Source: Bacteroidales bacterium
Lineage (GTDB): Bacteria > Bacteroidota > Bacteroidia > Bacteroidales > Bacteroidaceae
Length of the DNA: 64,000 bases
Reading direction: 5' to 3'
NCBI GenBank assembly: GCA_015060905.1
Contig: SUXQ01000001.1
Location: 33,246-97,245 of the forward strand
Both the position numbers and the translations under genes were made by a program. Below, one piece after another: positions 35,919 through 44,632 of this stretch. The stretch's first letter is position 1. The number at the start of each line of letters is the position of its first letter. The notes below the pieces were generated by a model, which ran no database searches, was not told the DNA's origin, and was given only the letters and a program-made list of their open reading frames with translations.

Positions 35919-38900
35919 ATGAGTATGAAAATTAAAAAATCAACTATGTATATGCGACAAATTATGAAAGCAATGTTGGCATTGGCAGTGCTGATGTCAT
36001 CTAACGCCTCGGTTTTCGCTGTTGTTACCGATGGTAACGAAGCGAACGACAGCGTTTCGGCGAAGGCTCAAAAGGCTGTTTCCGAAATTGTTGCGGCACG
36101 TAAAATAACAGGTACTGTTTATGATGCGGCGACAAAAGAGCCCCTGCCCGGTGTTCGTGTACAAGGTACCGGACATAGCAATGTCACAACAATGACAAAC
36201 CCCGAAGGTAAATATACTTTGAATGTTCCATCGTATGTTACTTTGCTTAACTATTCTACTCCCGGTTATGCTCTTGTACAGCGTCCTGTGCAGGATAATG
36301 AGGTAATCGACGTTTATATTTATACCGATAAATTCAGTACAAAATATAACGAGGATATTGTTATTACATCTACAAACAATACAACTATCGGTTACGGTCC
36401 TGCTTTGACAGTTGATGGCGAGATTGCAAACAATCTGGGTGCAGATATTCGCACAATCACACGTTCGGGTACTCCCGCCGTTGGTGCTGCGATGTTCATT
36501 CGCGGTGTCAATTCATTGAATGCAAACACTCAGCCTTTGGTTGTTGTCGATGGTGTTATTATGGATTTGCAAGAGAGTGTAGGTGCGCTTCACATGGGTG
36601 CATACAATAATATTCTCTCGGGAATAGATATTAACGATATTGATGATGTACGTGTGCTTAAGAATGCAACAGCTCTTTACGGTGCGCGTGCAGCAAACGG
36701 TGTTATTCTCATTACCACCAAACGTGGTAAGAGTATGGCTACACGCATTACCGCAAATATCTATGGTGGCGTGACACTTACTCCCAACCTTCCCGACATG
36801 ATGAATGCCGAGCAGTATCGTACATATGCCAATGAGATGATTGGTACTTTGAAGAACACAAAGATGTCTAATGTTCCTTTCTTGCAGACCGATCCTAAGT
36901 ACATGTACTACAATATGTATCACAACGAGACAGATTGGTCGGATTATGTATATCGCGAGGCTCTCACACAGAACTACAAGGTTAATGTAGAGGGTGGTGA
37001 CGAGATTGCTATGTATAACTTCTCACTCGGTTACACAAATGCCGAGAGCGCATTGGAGGGTAACGACTTTAACCGCTTGAACATCCGTTTCAATTCGGAC
37101 ATTGTGCTTGCAAAGAATTTTAACACACGTTTCGACATTGGTTACAGCCGCGTGCAACGTTCATTGCTCGACGATGGTGCTCCCGAGGACTTCGACAATG
37201 CTCCTATCTCTTCTATCGGCTTCCTTTCGATGATTAAGGCTCCTTTCCTCAGCCCCTATCAGTTTACAAGCAAGGGCCAGATTACATCGGCGTTGGATAA
37301 CTACGATATATTTGCATACGATGTATTGAGATGGGGTCAAGAAGGTATAAACGCATACGGAAAGGCTGCTTACTACAATCCTCTTACAATTCTCTCTAAG
37401 AGTGATGGTGAGGACAGAAACTTCCAAGAGTATACTCAGTTTACATTGAGCGTGGCTCCCGAGTACACATTGGGCGACTTCAAATTCAGTGAGTTGTTCA
37501 ACTACTCATTGCACCGTATGAGCGAGAAGTATTATCTTCCTTATGGTCCGAAACCCACAGAGTCAGCCTATCACTTCTATGTAGAGAACCTGGGTCGCCT
37601 TGGTAATGCGTTGGCATCTTACTTTGGTAAAGAGTCTTCTATTACCAGCGATACACGTGTAGCTTGGAAGAAGTCTTTCGGCGCACATAACTTTGATGTA
37701 TTTGGCGGTTTCCGTTACACAAGCTTCAGAATAGATGGTAACTACTTGTCATCAAACAACTCGGGTAATGACAATAACGTTAATATCAGTACGGATGACT
37801 TTAACTTGAAGGCTGACGGTAGTAATAACCAGTGGATAAACATGGCATGGTACTTGAATGCAGATTATAACTATCTTACACGTTATTTCTTGCAGGGTAC
37901 AGTCTCTATGGAGTCATCTTCACGTTTCGGTACAAAGGCCGAGGGTGCTGTAGACTTCTGCGGTGTTAAGTGGGGTGTATTCCCCTCGGTGCAGGCTGCA
38001 TGGTTGGCATCATCTGAATCTTGGTTCAAAGTGCCCGTTATCAACGCTCTTAAGTTGCGTGCAGGATTCGATGTAACAGGTAACGATGCTATCGACTACT
38101 ATGCTGCCAAGAGCTACTTGCAGGCTGTTAAGTATTACGACGACCAGATGGGTCTTCAGCTTGGTAACGTAGAGAATGACGGTATTAAGTGGGAGACAAC
38201 TAACCGCATCAACGTAGGTTTGGATGCTGTCTTGCTGAACGACCGTGTTGCTCTCTCATTCGACATGTATAAGGCTACCACAAAAGACCTCATCGTGAAC
38301 AAGACTTACAAGTATGTAACAGGTATGGATACATATTGGGCCAACGGTGGTGAAATGGAGAATGTTGGTTTCGAGGCTTCTATCAATGCAAAGGTTATTA
38401 ATAATAAGAACTTTACATGGGAACTTGGTGCATCAGCCGGTCATTACAAGAATGAGATTACTGCTCTTGACGAGGAGATTAAGCCTACATCGGTTTACGG
38501 TGGTGAGGTTGTAACAAAAGTAGGTGAGTCTATCGGCGCATTCTATGGTTACAAGACTGACGGTGTCTTTACTACTGCAACTGAAGCTAATGAGGCCAGA
38601 CTCTATCAGACAGATGCAACAGGTAAACCCGAGTACTTTAAGGCCGGTGACGTGAAGTTTGTTGATATGACAGGCGAGGGCGAGATTAACGACGCCGACA
38701 AGGTGGTTCTTGGCAGTCCTCATCCCGACCTCTATGGTAACATCTTCTCTAAGTTCACTTACAAGAATTGGCAGCTTGATGTTCTCTTCAACTACTCTTT
38801 GGGTAACGACGCTTACAACTACTATCGTCAGCAGCTCGAGGGTGGTAGCAACTTCTTCAACCAGACAACAGCTATGCTCAACCGTTGGTCGTACGATGGT

Positions 38901-39212
38901 CAGAATACAAACACTCCGCGTATAGCTTATGGTGATCCTATGGGTAACAACCGTTTCTCTGATCGTTGGATTGAGGACGCATCTTTCTTGCGCTTGAAGA
39001 AAATTCAGCTTGCTTACAACCTGCCTCTCTCGTTGAGCTGGTTGCAGGGTATCACAATTTGGGGTGCAGCCGAGAATCTTCTCACCTTTACAAATTACTT
39101 GGGTAACGACCCCGAGTTCTCTGTTAGCAATAATGTATTGTACCAGGGTGTAGATGCAGGCCTTCTTCCCCAGAGCCGCAGTTTCCACTTGGGTGTAAAG
39201 ATTAATCTCTAA
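35919..39212 (+). CDS. SusC/RagA-family TonB-dependent outer-membrane transporter (second copy)
   Basis: 1097 residues from the first ATG; further ATGs at 35925 and 35955 are possible starts and give a tighter signal peptide (MRQIMKAMLALAVLM). The carboxypeptidase-regulatory-like domain begins ITGTVYDAATKEPLPGV (about 65). The plug has RGVNSLNANTQPLVVVDGV and LKNATALYGARAANGVI. The rest is barrel and ends LGVKINL. It is not a recent copy of the first SusC: the plug and ends differ clearly. Its SusD follows after about 105 bp rather than the 12 bp of the first pair. Confidence 0.94.
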   Translation: MSMKIKKSTMYMRQIMKAMLALAVLMSSNASVFAVVTDGNEANDSVSAKAQKAVSEIVAARKITGTVYDAATKEPLPGVRVQGTGHSNVTTMTNPEGKYTLNVPSYVTLLNYSTPGYALVQRPVQDNEVIDVYIYTDKFSTKYNEDIVITSTNNTTIGYGPALTVDGEIANNLGADIRTITRSGTPAVGAAMFIRGVNSLNANTQPLVVVDGVIMDLQESVGALHMGAYNNILSGIDINDIDDVRVLKNATALYGARAANGVILITTKRGKSMATRITANIYGGVTLTPNLPDMMNAEQYRTYANEMIGTLKNTKMSNVPFLQTDPKYMYYNMYHNETDWSDYVYREALTQNYKVNVEGGDEIAMYNFSLGYTNAESALEGNDFNRLNIRFNSDIVLAKNFNTRFDIGYSRVQRSLLDDGAPEDFDNAPISSIGFLSMIKAPFLSPYQFTSKGQITSALDNYDIFAYDVLRWGQEGINAYGKAAYYNPLTILSKSDGEDRNFQEYTQFTLSVAPEYTLGDFKFSELFNYSLHRMSEKYYLPYGPKPTESAYHFYVENLGRLGNALASYFGKESSITSDTRVAWKKSFGAHNFDVFGGFRYTSFRIDGNYLSSNNSGNDNNVNISTDDFNLKADGSNNQWINMAWYLNADYNYLTRYFLQGTVSMESSSRFGTKAEGAVDFCGVKWGVFPSVQAAWLASSESWFKVPVINALKLRAGFDVTGNDAIDYYAAKSYLQAVKYYDDQMGLQLGNVENDGIKWETTNRINVGLDAVLLNDRVALSFDMYKATTKDLIVNKTYKYVTGMDTYWANGGEMENVGFEASINAKVINNKNFTWELGASAGHYKNEITALDEEIKPTSVYGGEVVTKVGESIGAFYGYKTDGVFTTATEANEARLYQTDATGKPEYFKAGDVKFVDMTGEGEINDADKVVLGSPHPDLYGNIFSKFTYKNWQLDVLFNYSLGNDAYNYYRQQLEGGSNFFNQTTAMLNRWSYDGQNTNTPRIAYGDPMGNNRFSDRWIEDASFLRLKKIQLAYNLPLSLSWLQGITIWGAAENLLTFTNYLGNDPEFSVSNNVLYQGVDAGLLPQSRSFHLGVKINL

Positions 39213-39252
39213 TGAAAATATAGTCTGAGATATGAATTTTTCCGCAGGCAGT

Positions 39253-39268
39253 TGCCGGGTGACCGGCA
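39253..39268 (+). other. GC-rich hairpin with a GTGA loop between the second SusC and SusD genes
   Basis: TGCCGG-GTGA-CCGGCA is a perfect 6-bp stem closed by a GNRA-type tetraloop. It lies in a short GC-rich stretch (39245-39282) unlike the AT-rich spacers elsewhere in the locus. It may stabilise or divide the transcript. No T run follows. Confidence 0.55.
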
Positions 39269-39318
39269 CCGCCGCGCGGGATTCATTAAGAAACTTGGAA
39301 AAACATAATTCAACGAAA

Positions 39319-41493
39319 ATGATGAAAAAGAATTTTATTTATAGTCTTTGCATACTACTCTGCGGAGCAATTTTCATGAGCTCGTGCGAGGATATGCTCG
39401 AAGTTAAGTCGGATCGTGTGGAGTATGACATGGATCCTTTGACACTTAGCGATAGTGTTTACTCTGTTCTCGGTATCTTGAAGAATGTTCAGGCTGTTGC
39501 CGACCGTCAGGTGTTGCTTGGCGAGTTGCGTGGTGACCTTATGGTTGTAAATGAAGGTAGCGCTGTTACTGATATTCAGAAAATTGCTCGTTTCGATTTT
39601 GAGGGTGACAACCAATATCTTGATGTTAAGGATTACTATGCAATCATTAACAACTGTAACATTTATCTTGCACGTGTGGATACTACTTTGTCGTACAACA
39701 ATGTTAAGTTGATGCTTCGCGAGTATGTGGCAGTGAAGAGTGTGCGCGCATGGACATATATGCAACTTGTTACAAATTATGGCAGGGTTCCTTTCTTTAC
39801 AGAGCCTATCCTTACTCACAGTTTGTCGCAAGAGGTGTACGAGCGTCCTATGCTTGGCATTGAAGAGATTGCCGATACTCTTATAAAGGATTTGAGCCCG
39901 TTTGCCGATCCTCGTCAGTATCCTATGCCTATGTTCAGTGGACTAATGTTTAATACTTCACTTTACTTTATGCCTATACGTCAGTTGCTTGGCGACCTTT
40001 ATCTATGGACGGGAGATTATAGAAACGCTATAGATTGCTATTATAATCTTATCATAGATAATCAGTATGCAATGGATGGTTCTAACAACATTTCTTACTG
40101 GCACTCGGATGACGTGAAGGATGATGCTTCTCCCGGTGGTGACTATTCTCCTTTGACAACTTTTAATAGTAAAAACACAACAGCACTTGTTTCATTTGCA
40201 TCATCTTCCGAAGATGGTATTGTGTCTGACTTGCCGCTTATTTTGCTTGGCGACGGAACGACTGCAGGTACGCATCAGGTGGTAGGTGCTCCTGCGCTTT
40301 TGGGCTTGAGCAAACGCCAGACATATAGCTATGCTAAGCCTAATGGTAATGCAAATGCTATTGTTGTTAAAAATCCCAACAAAGAAAAACGCGGTGATGC
40401 TCGCGTGTACCAATATCTTGACGAGGAGTTAAACCCCCTTACAGGTATTAATTATGAGGGTGTGATTACAAAGTTCGGTAGAAATAGCAACAGCTATTTG
40501 CAGGTTATTAAATTGAGTCGTCCCGTACAGGCTTATCTTCGCCTTGCCGAGGCTCTTGCAGGTCTTGCAAGCGAGGCTCCTGCAAAAGTAAACATTACCG
40601 AGGGTGAAACATATGATGCTTATTGGGAAAATGCCGAGAATATCGCTATGTATATCTTGCGTTTCGGCCTTGGTCAGAGAACATTTGACACAGGCAAAGA
40701 TGGTATACATAATGGCTTGAGCAAAGAGTTGCGCGACGAAATTATGTCAGGTAGCTACTCTATCAGAAAACTGACTTCTGTAACCGCTGTACCTGTAGAG
40801 GTTCCTGTTTATAAAACAGACCCCGCGACAGGCGAGTATATATTGGATGATGTTACAGGCGAAAAGATTCCTGTTATGATAACTGACCCCGAGACAGGCG
40901 AGGAGGTTCAGGCAACAACTACCGAGACAACTTATGAGTATAATTACGATGAAATTACTCTTGACTTTACAAGTTCTGCATTCAAGAACAATAGGGGTAT
41001 CCACTCTTTTGGCTCGGGTGATGTAGAGTGGGACGAGTCACTTACATTCGACAATGACTCTATCATTGCTGCTTACCTGAATTTGGCAGAGAAAGAGAAC
41101 CCCGACACAACTTGGGTGAAGAACGAGGATGGTACTATCTTTATGGACACAATAACCGGTCAACCTGTGGTTCTCAGCATCGACAAATACGATGTATCAC
41201 ACGACGATAAGGTTAAGTACTTGCGTAATATTATCCTTGACGAGTGTGCTCTTGAGACTGCACTCGAGGGTTACCGTTTCACCGACCTTATCCGCTTCGC
41301 CGAGGCTATGAATGATGTTAATGTTCTTGCTAAGCGTGTGGCTTCTCGTGATTATGAGAATAAGGTGAGCATCTATTTCGATAATGCAAAAGAGGTTTAC
41401 GATGAGAGTAATATGCTTTTGCAGTTCGAGGAGAATCGAGAGCTTTATGATAAGGCTTCTAATAAGTCTAATTGGTATCTCCCTTTGAAGTAA
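39319..41493 (+). CDS. SusD/RagB-family surface lipoprotein (second copy), enlarged
   Basis: The likely start is the ATG at 39319 (or 39322), giving MMKKNFIYSLCILLCGAIFM and a lipobox in MSSCED; the frame is open to 39232 but that part is not signal-like. The protein is 724 residues, longer than most SusD (500-600). The core features are present: LREYVAVKSVRAWTYMQLV near residue 140, and LETALEGYRFTDLIRFAEAM near 655. Extra length lies at about 495-640, with acidic repeats (KTDPATGEYILDD, MITDPETGEEVQ) and a later NEDGTIFMDTITGQ. It is the lid partner of the second SusC. A strong terminator ends the locus just after it. Confidence 0.9.
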   Translation: MMKKNFIYSLCILLCGAIFMSSCEDMLEVKSDRVEYDMDPLTLSDSVYSVLGILKNVQAVADRQVLLGELRGDLMVVNEGSAVTDIQKIARFDFEGDNQYLDVKDYYAIINNCNIYLARVDTTLSYNNVKLMLREYVAVKSVRAWTYMQLVTNYGRVPFFTEPILTHSLSQEVYERPMLGIEEIADTLIKDLSPFADPRQYPMPMFSGLMFNTSLYFMPIRQLLGDLYLWTGDYRNAIDCYYNLIIDNQYAMDGSNNISYWHSDDVKDDASPGGDYSPLTTFNSKNTTALVSFASSSEDGIVSDLPLILLGDGTTAGTHQVVGAPALLGLSKRQTYSYAKPNGNANAIVVKNPNKEKRGDARVYQYLDEELNPLTGINYEGVITKFGRNSNSYLQVIKLSRPVQAYLRLAEALAGLASEAPAKVNITEGETYDAYWENAENIAMYILRFGLGQRTFDTGKDGIHNGLSKELRDEIMSGSYSIRKLTSVTAVPVEVPVYKTDPATGEYILDDVTGEKIPVMITDPETGEEVQATTTETTYEYNYDEITLDFTSSAFKNNRGIHSFGSGDVEWDESLTFDNDSIIAAYLNLAEKENPDTTWVKNEDGTIFMDTITGQPVVLSIDKYDVSHDDKVKYLRNIILDECALETALEGYRFTDLIRFAEAMNDVNVLAKRVASRDYENKVSIYFDNAKEVYDESNMLLQFEENRELYDKASNKSNWYLPLK

Positions 41494-41516
41494 TTTACTG
41501 ATTGATTAATATTTCG

Positions 41517-41552
41517 GTGGGTTGCACAAAAAGTGCAACCCACTGTTTTTTA
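41517..41552 (+). terminator. Terminator of the FAS1/SusCD locus
   Basis: GTGGGTTGCAC / GTGCAACCCAC, a perfect 11-bp stem with an A5 loop (41517-41543), followed by a T-rich run. Confidence 0.92.
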
Positions 41553-41585
41553 TTATGGGGATTGAGGAAAATAGAAAAAATAAAA

Positions 41586-41619
41586 AGGGTACGTCGATTG
41601 TAAACATCAGACGTACCCT
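41586..41619 (-). terminator. Terminator of dnaX
   Basis: AGGGTACGTC / GACGTACCCT form a perfect 10-bp stem. Read on the minus strand it is followed by a T-rich stretch, so it serves the dnaX transcript that ends at 41640. Confidence 0.8.
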
Positions 41620-41639
41620 ATAAAATAAAATTCTTACAC

Positions 41640-43469
41640 TTATGCAAAGTCCAGATTAAGATGTTTGCGCAGCTTTTCGAGCGCAGGATTCTTCTCGGTA
41701 AGCAGCTTGAACTGCTCGGTGCGGTTGTATATGCGTCGCTGCACCTGCTGCGTATTCTGCTCAATTTTCATTTCTATGTTTCCGCAGCCAACGGCATTGG
41801 AAATATATGCTGCGATACTTTTCGCCTCTTTTGCGAATAGCTCGGAAACATGCTGGTTGTCTACCTTAATGACGAACGAACTTTCACTTTGTATTTCGGG
41901 GGTGATAATTTTCATTCTGTCGGCGAGGGCATGCTCGTTTACGGGCAGTTGCAGTGCATACTCGAACCATTTTTGCGACAGGCTCTCTTGTGTAAGCGGT
42001 GTACGCTTTTTGTCGTTTGCTGTTGGCGCACTGCTGCTGTCGGCCGACTGCTGTGCTGTGGCTGTTGTTGCGCCGCGACCGGCAATGGTGTGTGTGCGAC
42101 TGAACATTCCTCCGAATGGAGCCTTGCTGCTCTCTACGTTTCGTTTGAGGGCTTCGGGACGTCCGCTTATCACTACCGGTTGCAGGGGCTTTTGCTGTGC
42201 GGGTGTCTCGGCGGTTGCTGTTGCTTGTGGCTCGGCTGCATTATTGACCGGGGAGGGTAGCGTTTCTGCTTTTACCTCTTGAACGGGTGCGGGTGCTTGC
42301 TGTGCTTGCTGTGCGGGTGCTTTAAATATGGGTTTCAGACGTGCAGGGCGTTGCCCCGATGCTTCCTCGCCGCTGTCGCTTGTTATCTGCGACAGTTGTA
42401 TTATTGTAAGTTCCACAAGCAGGCGTTTGTTGCGACTCGAACGGTAGCCTGCGTCGCAGTCGTTGCACAGTTTTATGGCGCGGAACAGGAATTTAGGCGG
42501 ACATTTTGTCGCCTGTTCTATGTATCGTTTGCGCAGTTCCTCGCCACACTCGAGCAGCGGGTGTGTCGCAGGGTCGCTTGCTACCAGCAGGTCGCGGAAG
42601 TGTGAGGCAAGGCCGCTTATGACAATGTTGCCTTCGAATCCTTTGTTCAGAATCTCGTTGAACAGCAACAGCAGTTGTGAGGTCTGCGCTGCAAGAATCT
42701 GCTCTGTGAACCTGAAGTAGTAGTCGTAATCGAGTATATTCAGGCTGCCGATGACTTTGTCGTATGTGAGGTTGCCTTGCGTAAAGCTCGTCATCTGGTC
42801 GAAGAGCGACAGGGCGTCGCGCATGCAACCGTCCGATTTTTGGGCGATGATGCGCAGTGCGTCATATTCGCTTGTTATTCCCTCGCGGTCGGCGATGCTT
42901 TTAAGGTGGGCGATAATGTCGTTGCTCTCTATGCGGCTGAAGTCATATATCTGGCAGCGCGACAGTATGGTGGGGATAATTTTGTGTTTCTCGGTGGTGG
43001 CGAGGATGAAGATGGCGTGTGCAGGCGGCTCTTCGAGTGTCTTTAGAAAGGCGTTGAAGGCTGCTTGGGACAGCATGTGTACCTCGTCGATGATGTATAC
43101 TTTGTATTTGCCAACTTGCGGTGGAATGCGCACCTGTTCGTTCAGGGCGCGTATGTCGTCCACAGAGTTGTTGCTGGCTGCGTCAAGCTCGTAGATGGAG
43201 AATGAGCGTTGCTGGTTGAACGACTTACACGACTCGCAACTGTTGCAAGGCTCGCCATTGGCTGTGGGGTGTTCGCAGTTGATGGTCTTTGCGAAGATGC
43301 GGGCACAGGTGGTTTTTCCCACTCCTCGCGGACCGCAAAAGAGGTAGGCGTGTGCCAGCTTGCCTGTGTGTATGGCGTTTTTAAGGGTTGTTGTCAATGA
43401 TTTTTGTGCAACTACCGACTCGAATGTGTCGGGGCGATATTTTCGTGCGGATACAATGTAGTTTTCCAT
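41640..43469 (-). CDS. dnaX: DNA polymerase III subunit gamma/tau
   Basis: The start at 43469 (MENYIVSARKYRPDTF) is chosen because RKYRP near the N terminus is the family signature; the frame is open for 34 more codons upstream but these are not conserved-looking. The result is 609 residues. Walker A GPRGVGKTT is at about 46-54, a Zn finger with CEHPTANGEPCNSCESC follows, then Walker B VYIIDEVHML and the sensor ILSRC. The second half is rich in Ala, Pro and Gln (about 385-480), with a tau-like C-terminal domain. It is the clamp-loader ATPase that opens and places the beta sliding clamp. Confidence 0.95.
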   Translation of the reverse strand: MENYIVSARKYRPDTFESVVAQKSLTTTLKNAIHTGKLAHAYLFCGPRGVGKTTCARIFAKTINCEHPTANGEPCNSCESCKSFNQQRSFSIYELDAASNNSVDDIRALNEQVRIPPQVGKYKVYIIDEVHMLSQAAFNAFLKTLEEPPAHAIFILATTEKHKIIPTILSRCQIYDFSRIESNDIIAHLKSIADREGITSEYDALRIIAQKSDGCMRDALSLFDQMTSFTQGNLTYDKVIGSLNILDYDYYFRFTEQILAAQTSQLLLLFNEILNKGFEGNIVISGLASHFRDLLVASDPATHPLLECGEELRKRYIEQATKCPPKFLFRAIKLCNDCDAGYRSSRNKRLLVELTIIQLSQITSDSGEEASGQRPARLKPIFKAPAQQAQQAPAPVQEVKAETLPSPVNNAAEPQATATAETPAQQKPLQPVVISGRPEALKRNVESSKAPFGGMFSRTHTIAGRGATTATAQQSADSSSAPTANDKKRTPLTQESLSQKWFEYALQLPVNEHALADRMKIITPEIQSESSFVIKVDNQHVSELFAKEAKSIAAYISNAVGCGNIEMKIEQNTQQVQRRIYNRTEQFKLLTEKNPALEKLRKHLNLDFA

Positions 43470-43610
43470 GTTCGCTTCTTGTAGGCTTTTTGTTTTTTTC
43501 GATAAGCGAAAATAGCTATTTTTTTCGGGAAAAGGTGTCTCTTTTAACAAAAATAACCGTTGGTGGTACAAAAAATGTTTATTGTGATGTCTTTAATATG
43601 TTTTTTTGGG

Positions 43611-43618
43611 TATTTTTG
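43611..43618 (+). promoter_or_regulatory. Possible -7 element before the GSCFA-murF/alr pair
   Basis: TATTTTTG matches TAnnTTTG exactly and lies 27 bp before the ATG. No -33 TTTG is seen at the usual distance. Confidence 0.45.
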
Positions 43619-43645
43619 TGAATTGAAGTTTGCCGTTTTTTTAAT

Positions 43646-44632
43646 ATGCGTCTGACAATTCCTGTGGAACTGCCTAAGAGGGAACTTGAAATTTCATATA
43701 CCACAAGGCAGATGATTATAGGCTCTTGCTTTGCCGAGAATATCGGCAAAAGGCTTGTTGCGTGCAAGTTTCCGGCGTTACTGAACCCTTTTGGAATACT
43801 TTACAATCCTTTGTCTATTGCCGAGGCTCTGCGTCGCATTGTCGATGGCAGGCTTTTTACCGAGGAGTCGCCCGAACTTGTTTTTCATGGCGAGCGTTGG
43901 CACAGTATGTTGCATCATGGCGATTTTTCGCGTCGCGACAAGGGTGATGTTATTTCTGCGGTAAACGCTTCCATTGAGCATGCTCGTTCGTTCCTTCGGG
44001 GCGCGGACCTGCTGACGCTTACTTTCGGGACGGCGTATGTGTATAGACGCAAGAGTGATAATATGGTGGTGGGCAATTGTCACAAGATTCCCGGCAGCGA
44101 GTTTACACGCTCCCTGCTGACGGTGGACGAGGTTGTTGCTGCCACAGCCGGGGCATTTGAAAAGGTGCGCAGCCTGTCGCCCGACGTTAAGCTGTTGCTG
44201 ACGGTAAGCCCCATACGCCACATACGCGACGGGGCGCATGGTAATCAGGTGAGCAAGGCTGTGCTGCTGCTTGCCGTCGAGGAACTTAAAAGGTGCTTCC
44301 CCGGCAAGGTTTTTTATTTCCCCGCATACGAAATTGTGCTTGACGAATTGCGCGACTATCGTTTTTATGCCGAGGATATGATACACCCCTCGGACGCAAC
44401 CATCGGCTATGTGTGGGACTGTTTCAAGGCTTCTTATTTCGACGAAGCTACCGACAGCCTCGCTGCGCAGGTTGGGGAGATTATGCGTGCGCTCTCTCAT
44501 CGTCCGTTCGACCCCGATTCGCAGGCATACAGAGATTTTAAAAGCAAATTATTGTTAAAGATAGAGGCTGTCAAAGAAAAAAATCCTTTCTTTGACTTTT
44601 CAAACGAAATAGAGCAATGTCGTATACAATAA
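43646..44632 (+). CDS. GSCFA-domain protein
   Basis: 328 residues, named for the motif GSCFAENIG (about 27-35) at the start of the domain; FGILYNP follows at about 50. The family is related to SGNH-type hydrolases and is common in Bacteroidetes; here SPIRHIRDGAHGN and the late MIHPSDATIGY resemble the catalytic Asp/His blocks of SGNH enzymes. The substrate is unknown. The last 16 bases overlap the start of murF-alr, and this gene order is recurrent in Bacteroidales, so a role in envelope building is a fair inference. Confidence 0.87.
   Translation: MRLTIPVELPKRELEISYTTRQMIIGSCFAENIGKRLVACKFPALLNPFGILYNPLSIAEALRRIVDGRLFTEESPELVFHGERWHSMLHHGDFSRRDKGDVISAVNASIEHARSFLRGADLLTLTFGTAYVYRRKSDNMVVGNCHKIPGSEFTRSLLTVDEVVAATAGAFEKVRSLSPDVKLLLTVSPIRHIRDGAHGNQVSKAVLLLAVEELKRCFPGKVFYFPAYEIVLDELRDYRFYAEDMIHPSDATIGYVWDCFKASYFDEATDSLAAQVGEIMRALSHRPFDPDSQAYRDFKSKLLLKIEAVKEKNPFFDFSNEIEQCRIQ

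Noticed and set aside
20827..41493. Classical polysaccharide utilisation locus
   Set aside because: Two SusCD pairs are present but no glycosidase, lyase, sulfatase or regulator was recognised within the locus, so a polysaccharide substrate is not supported.
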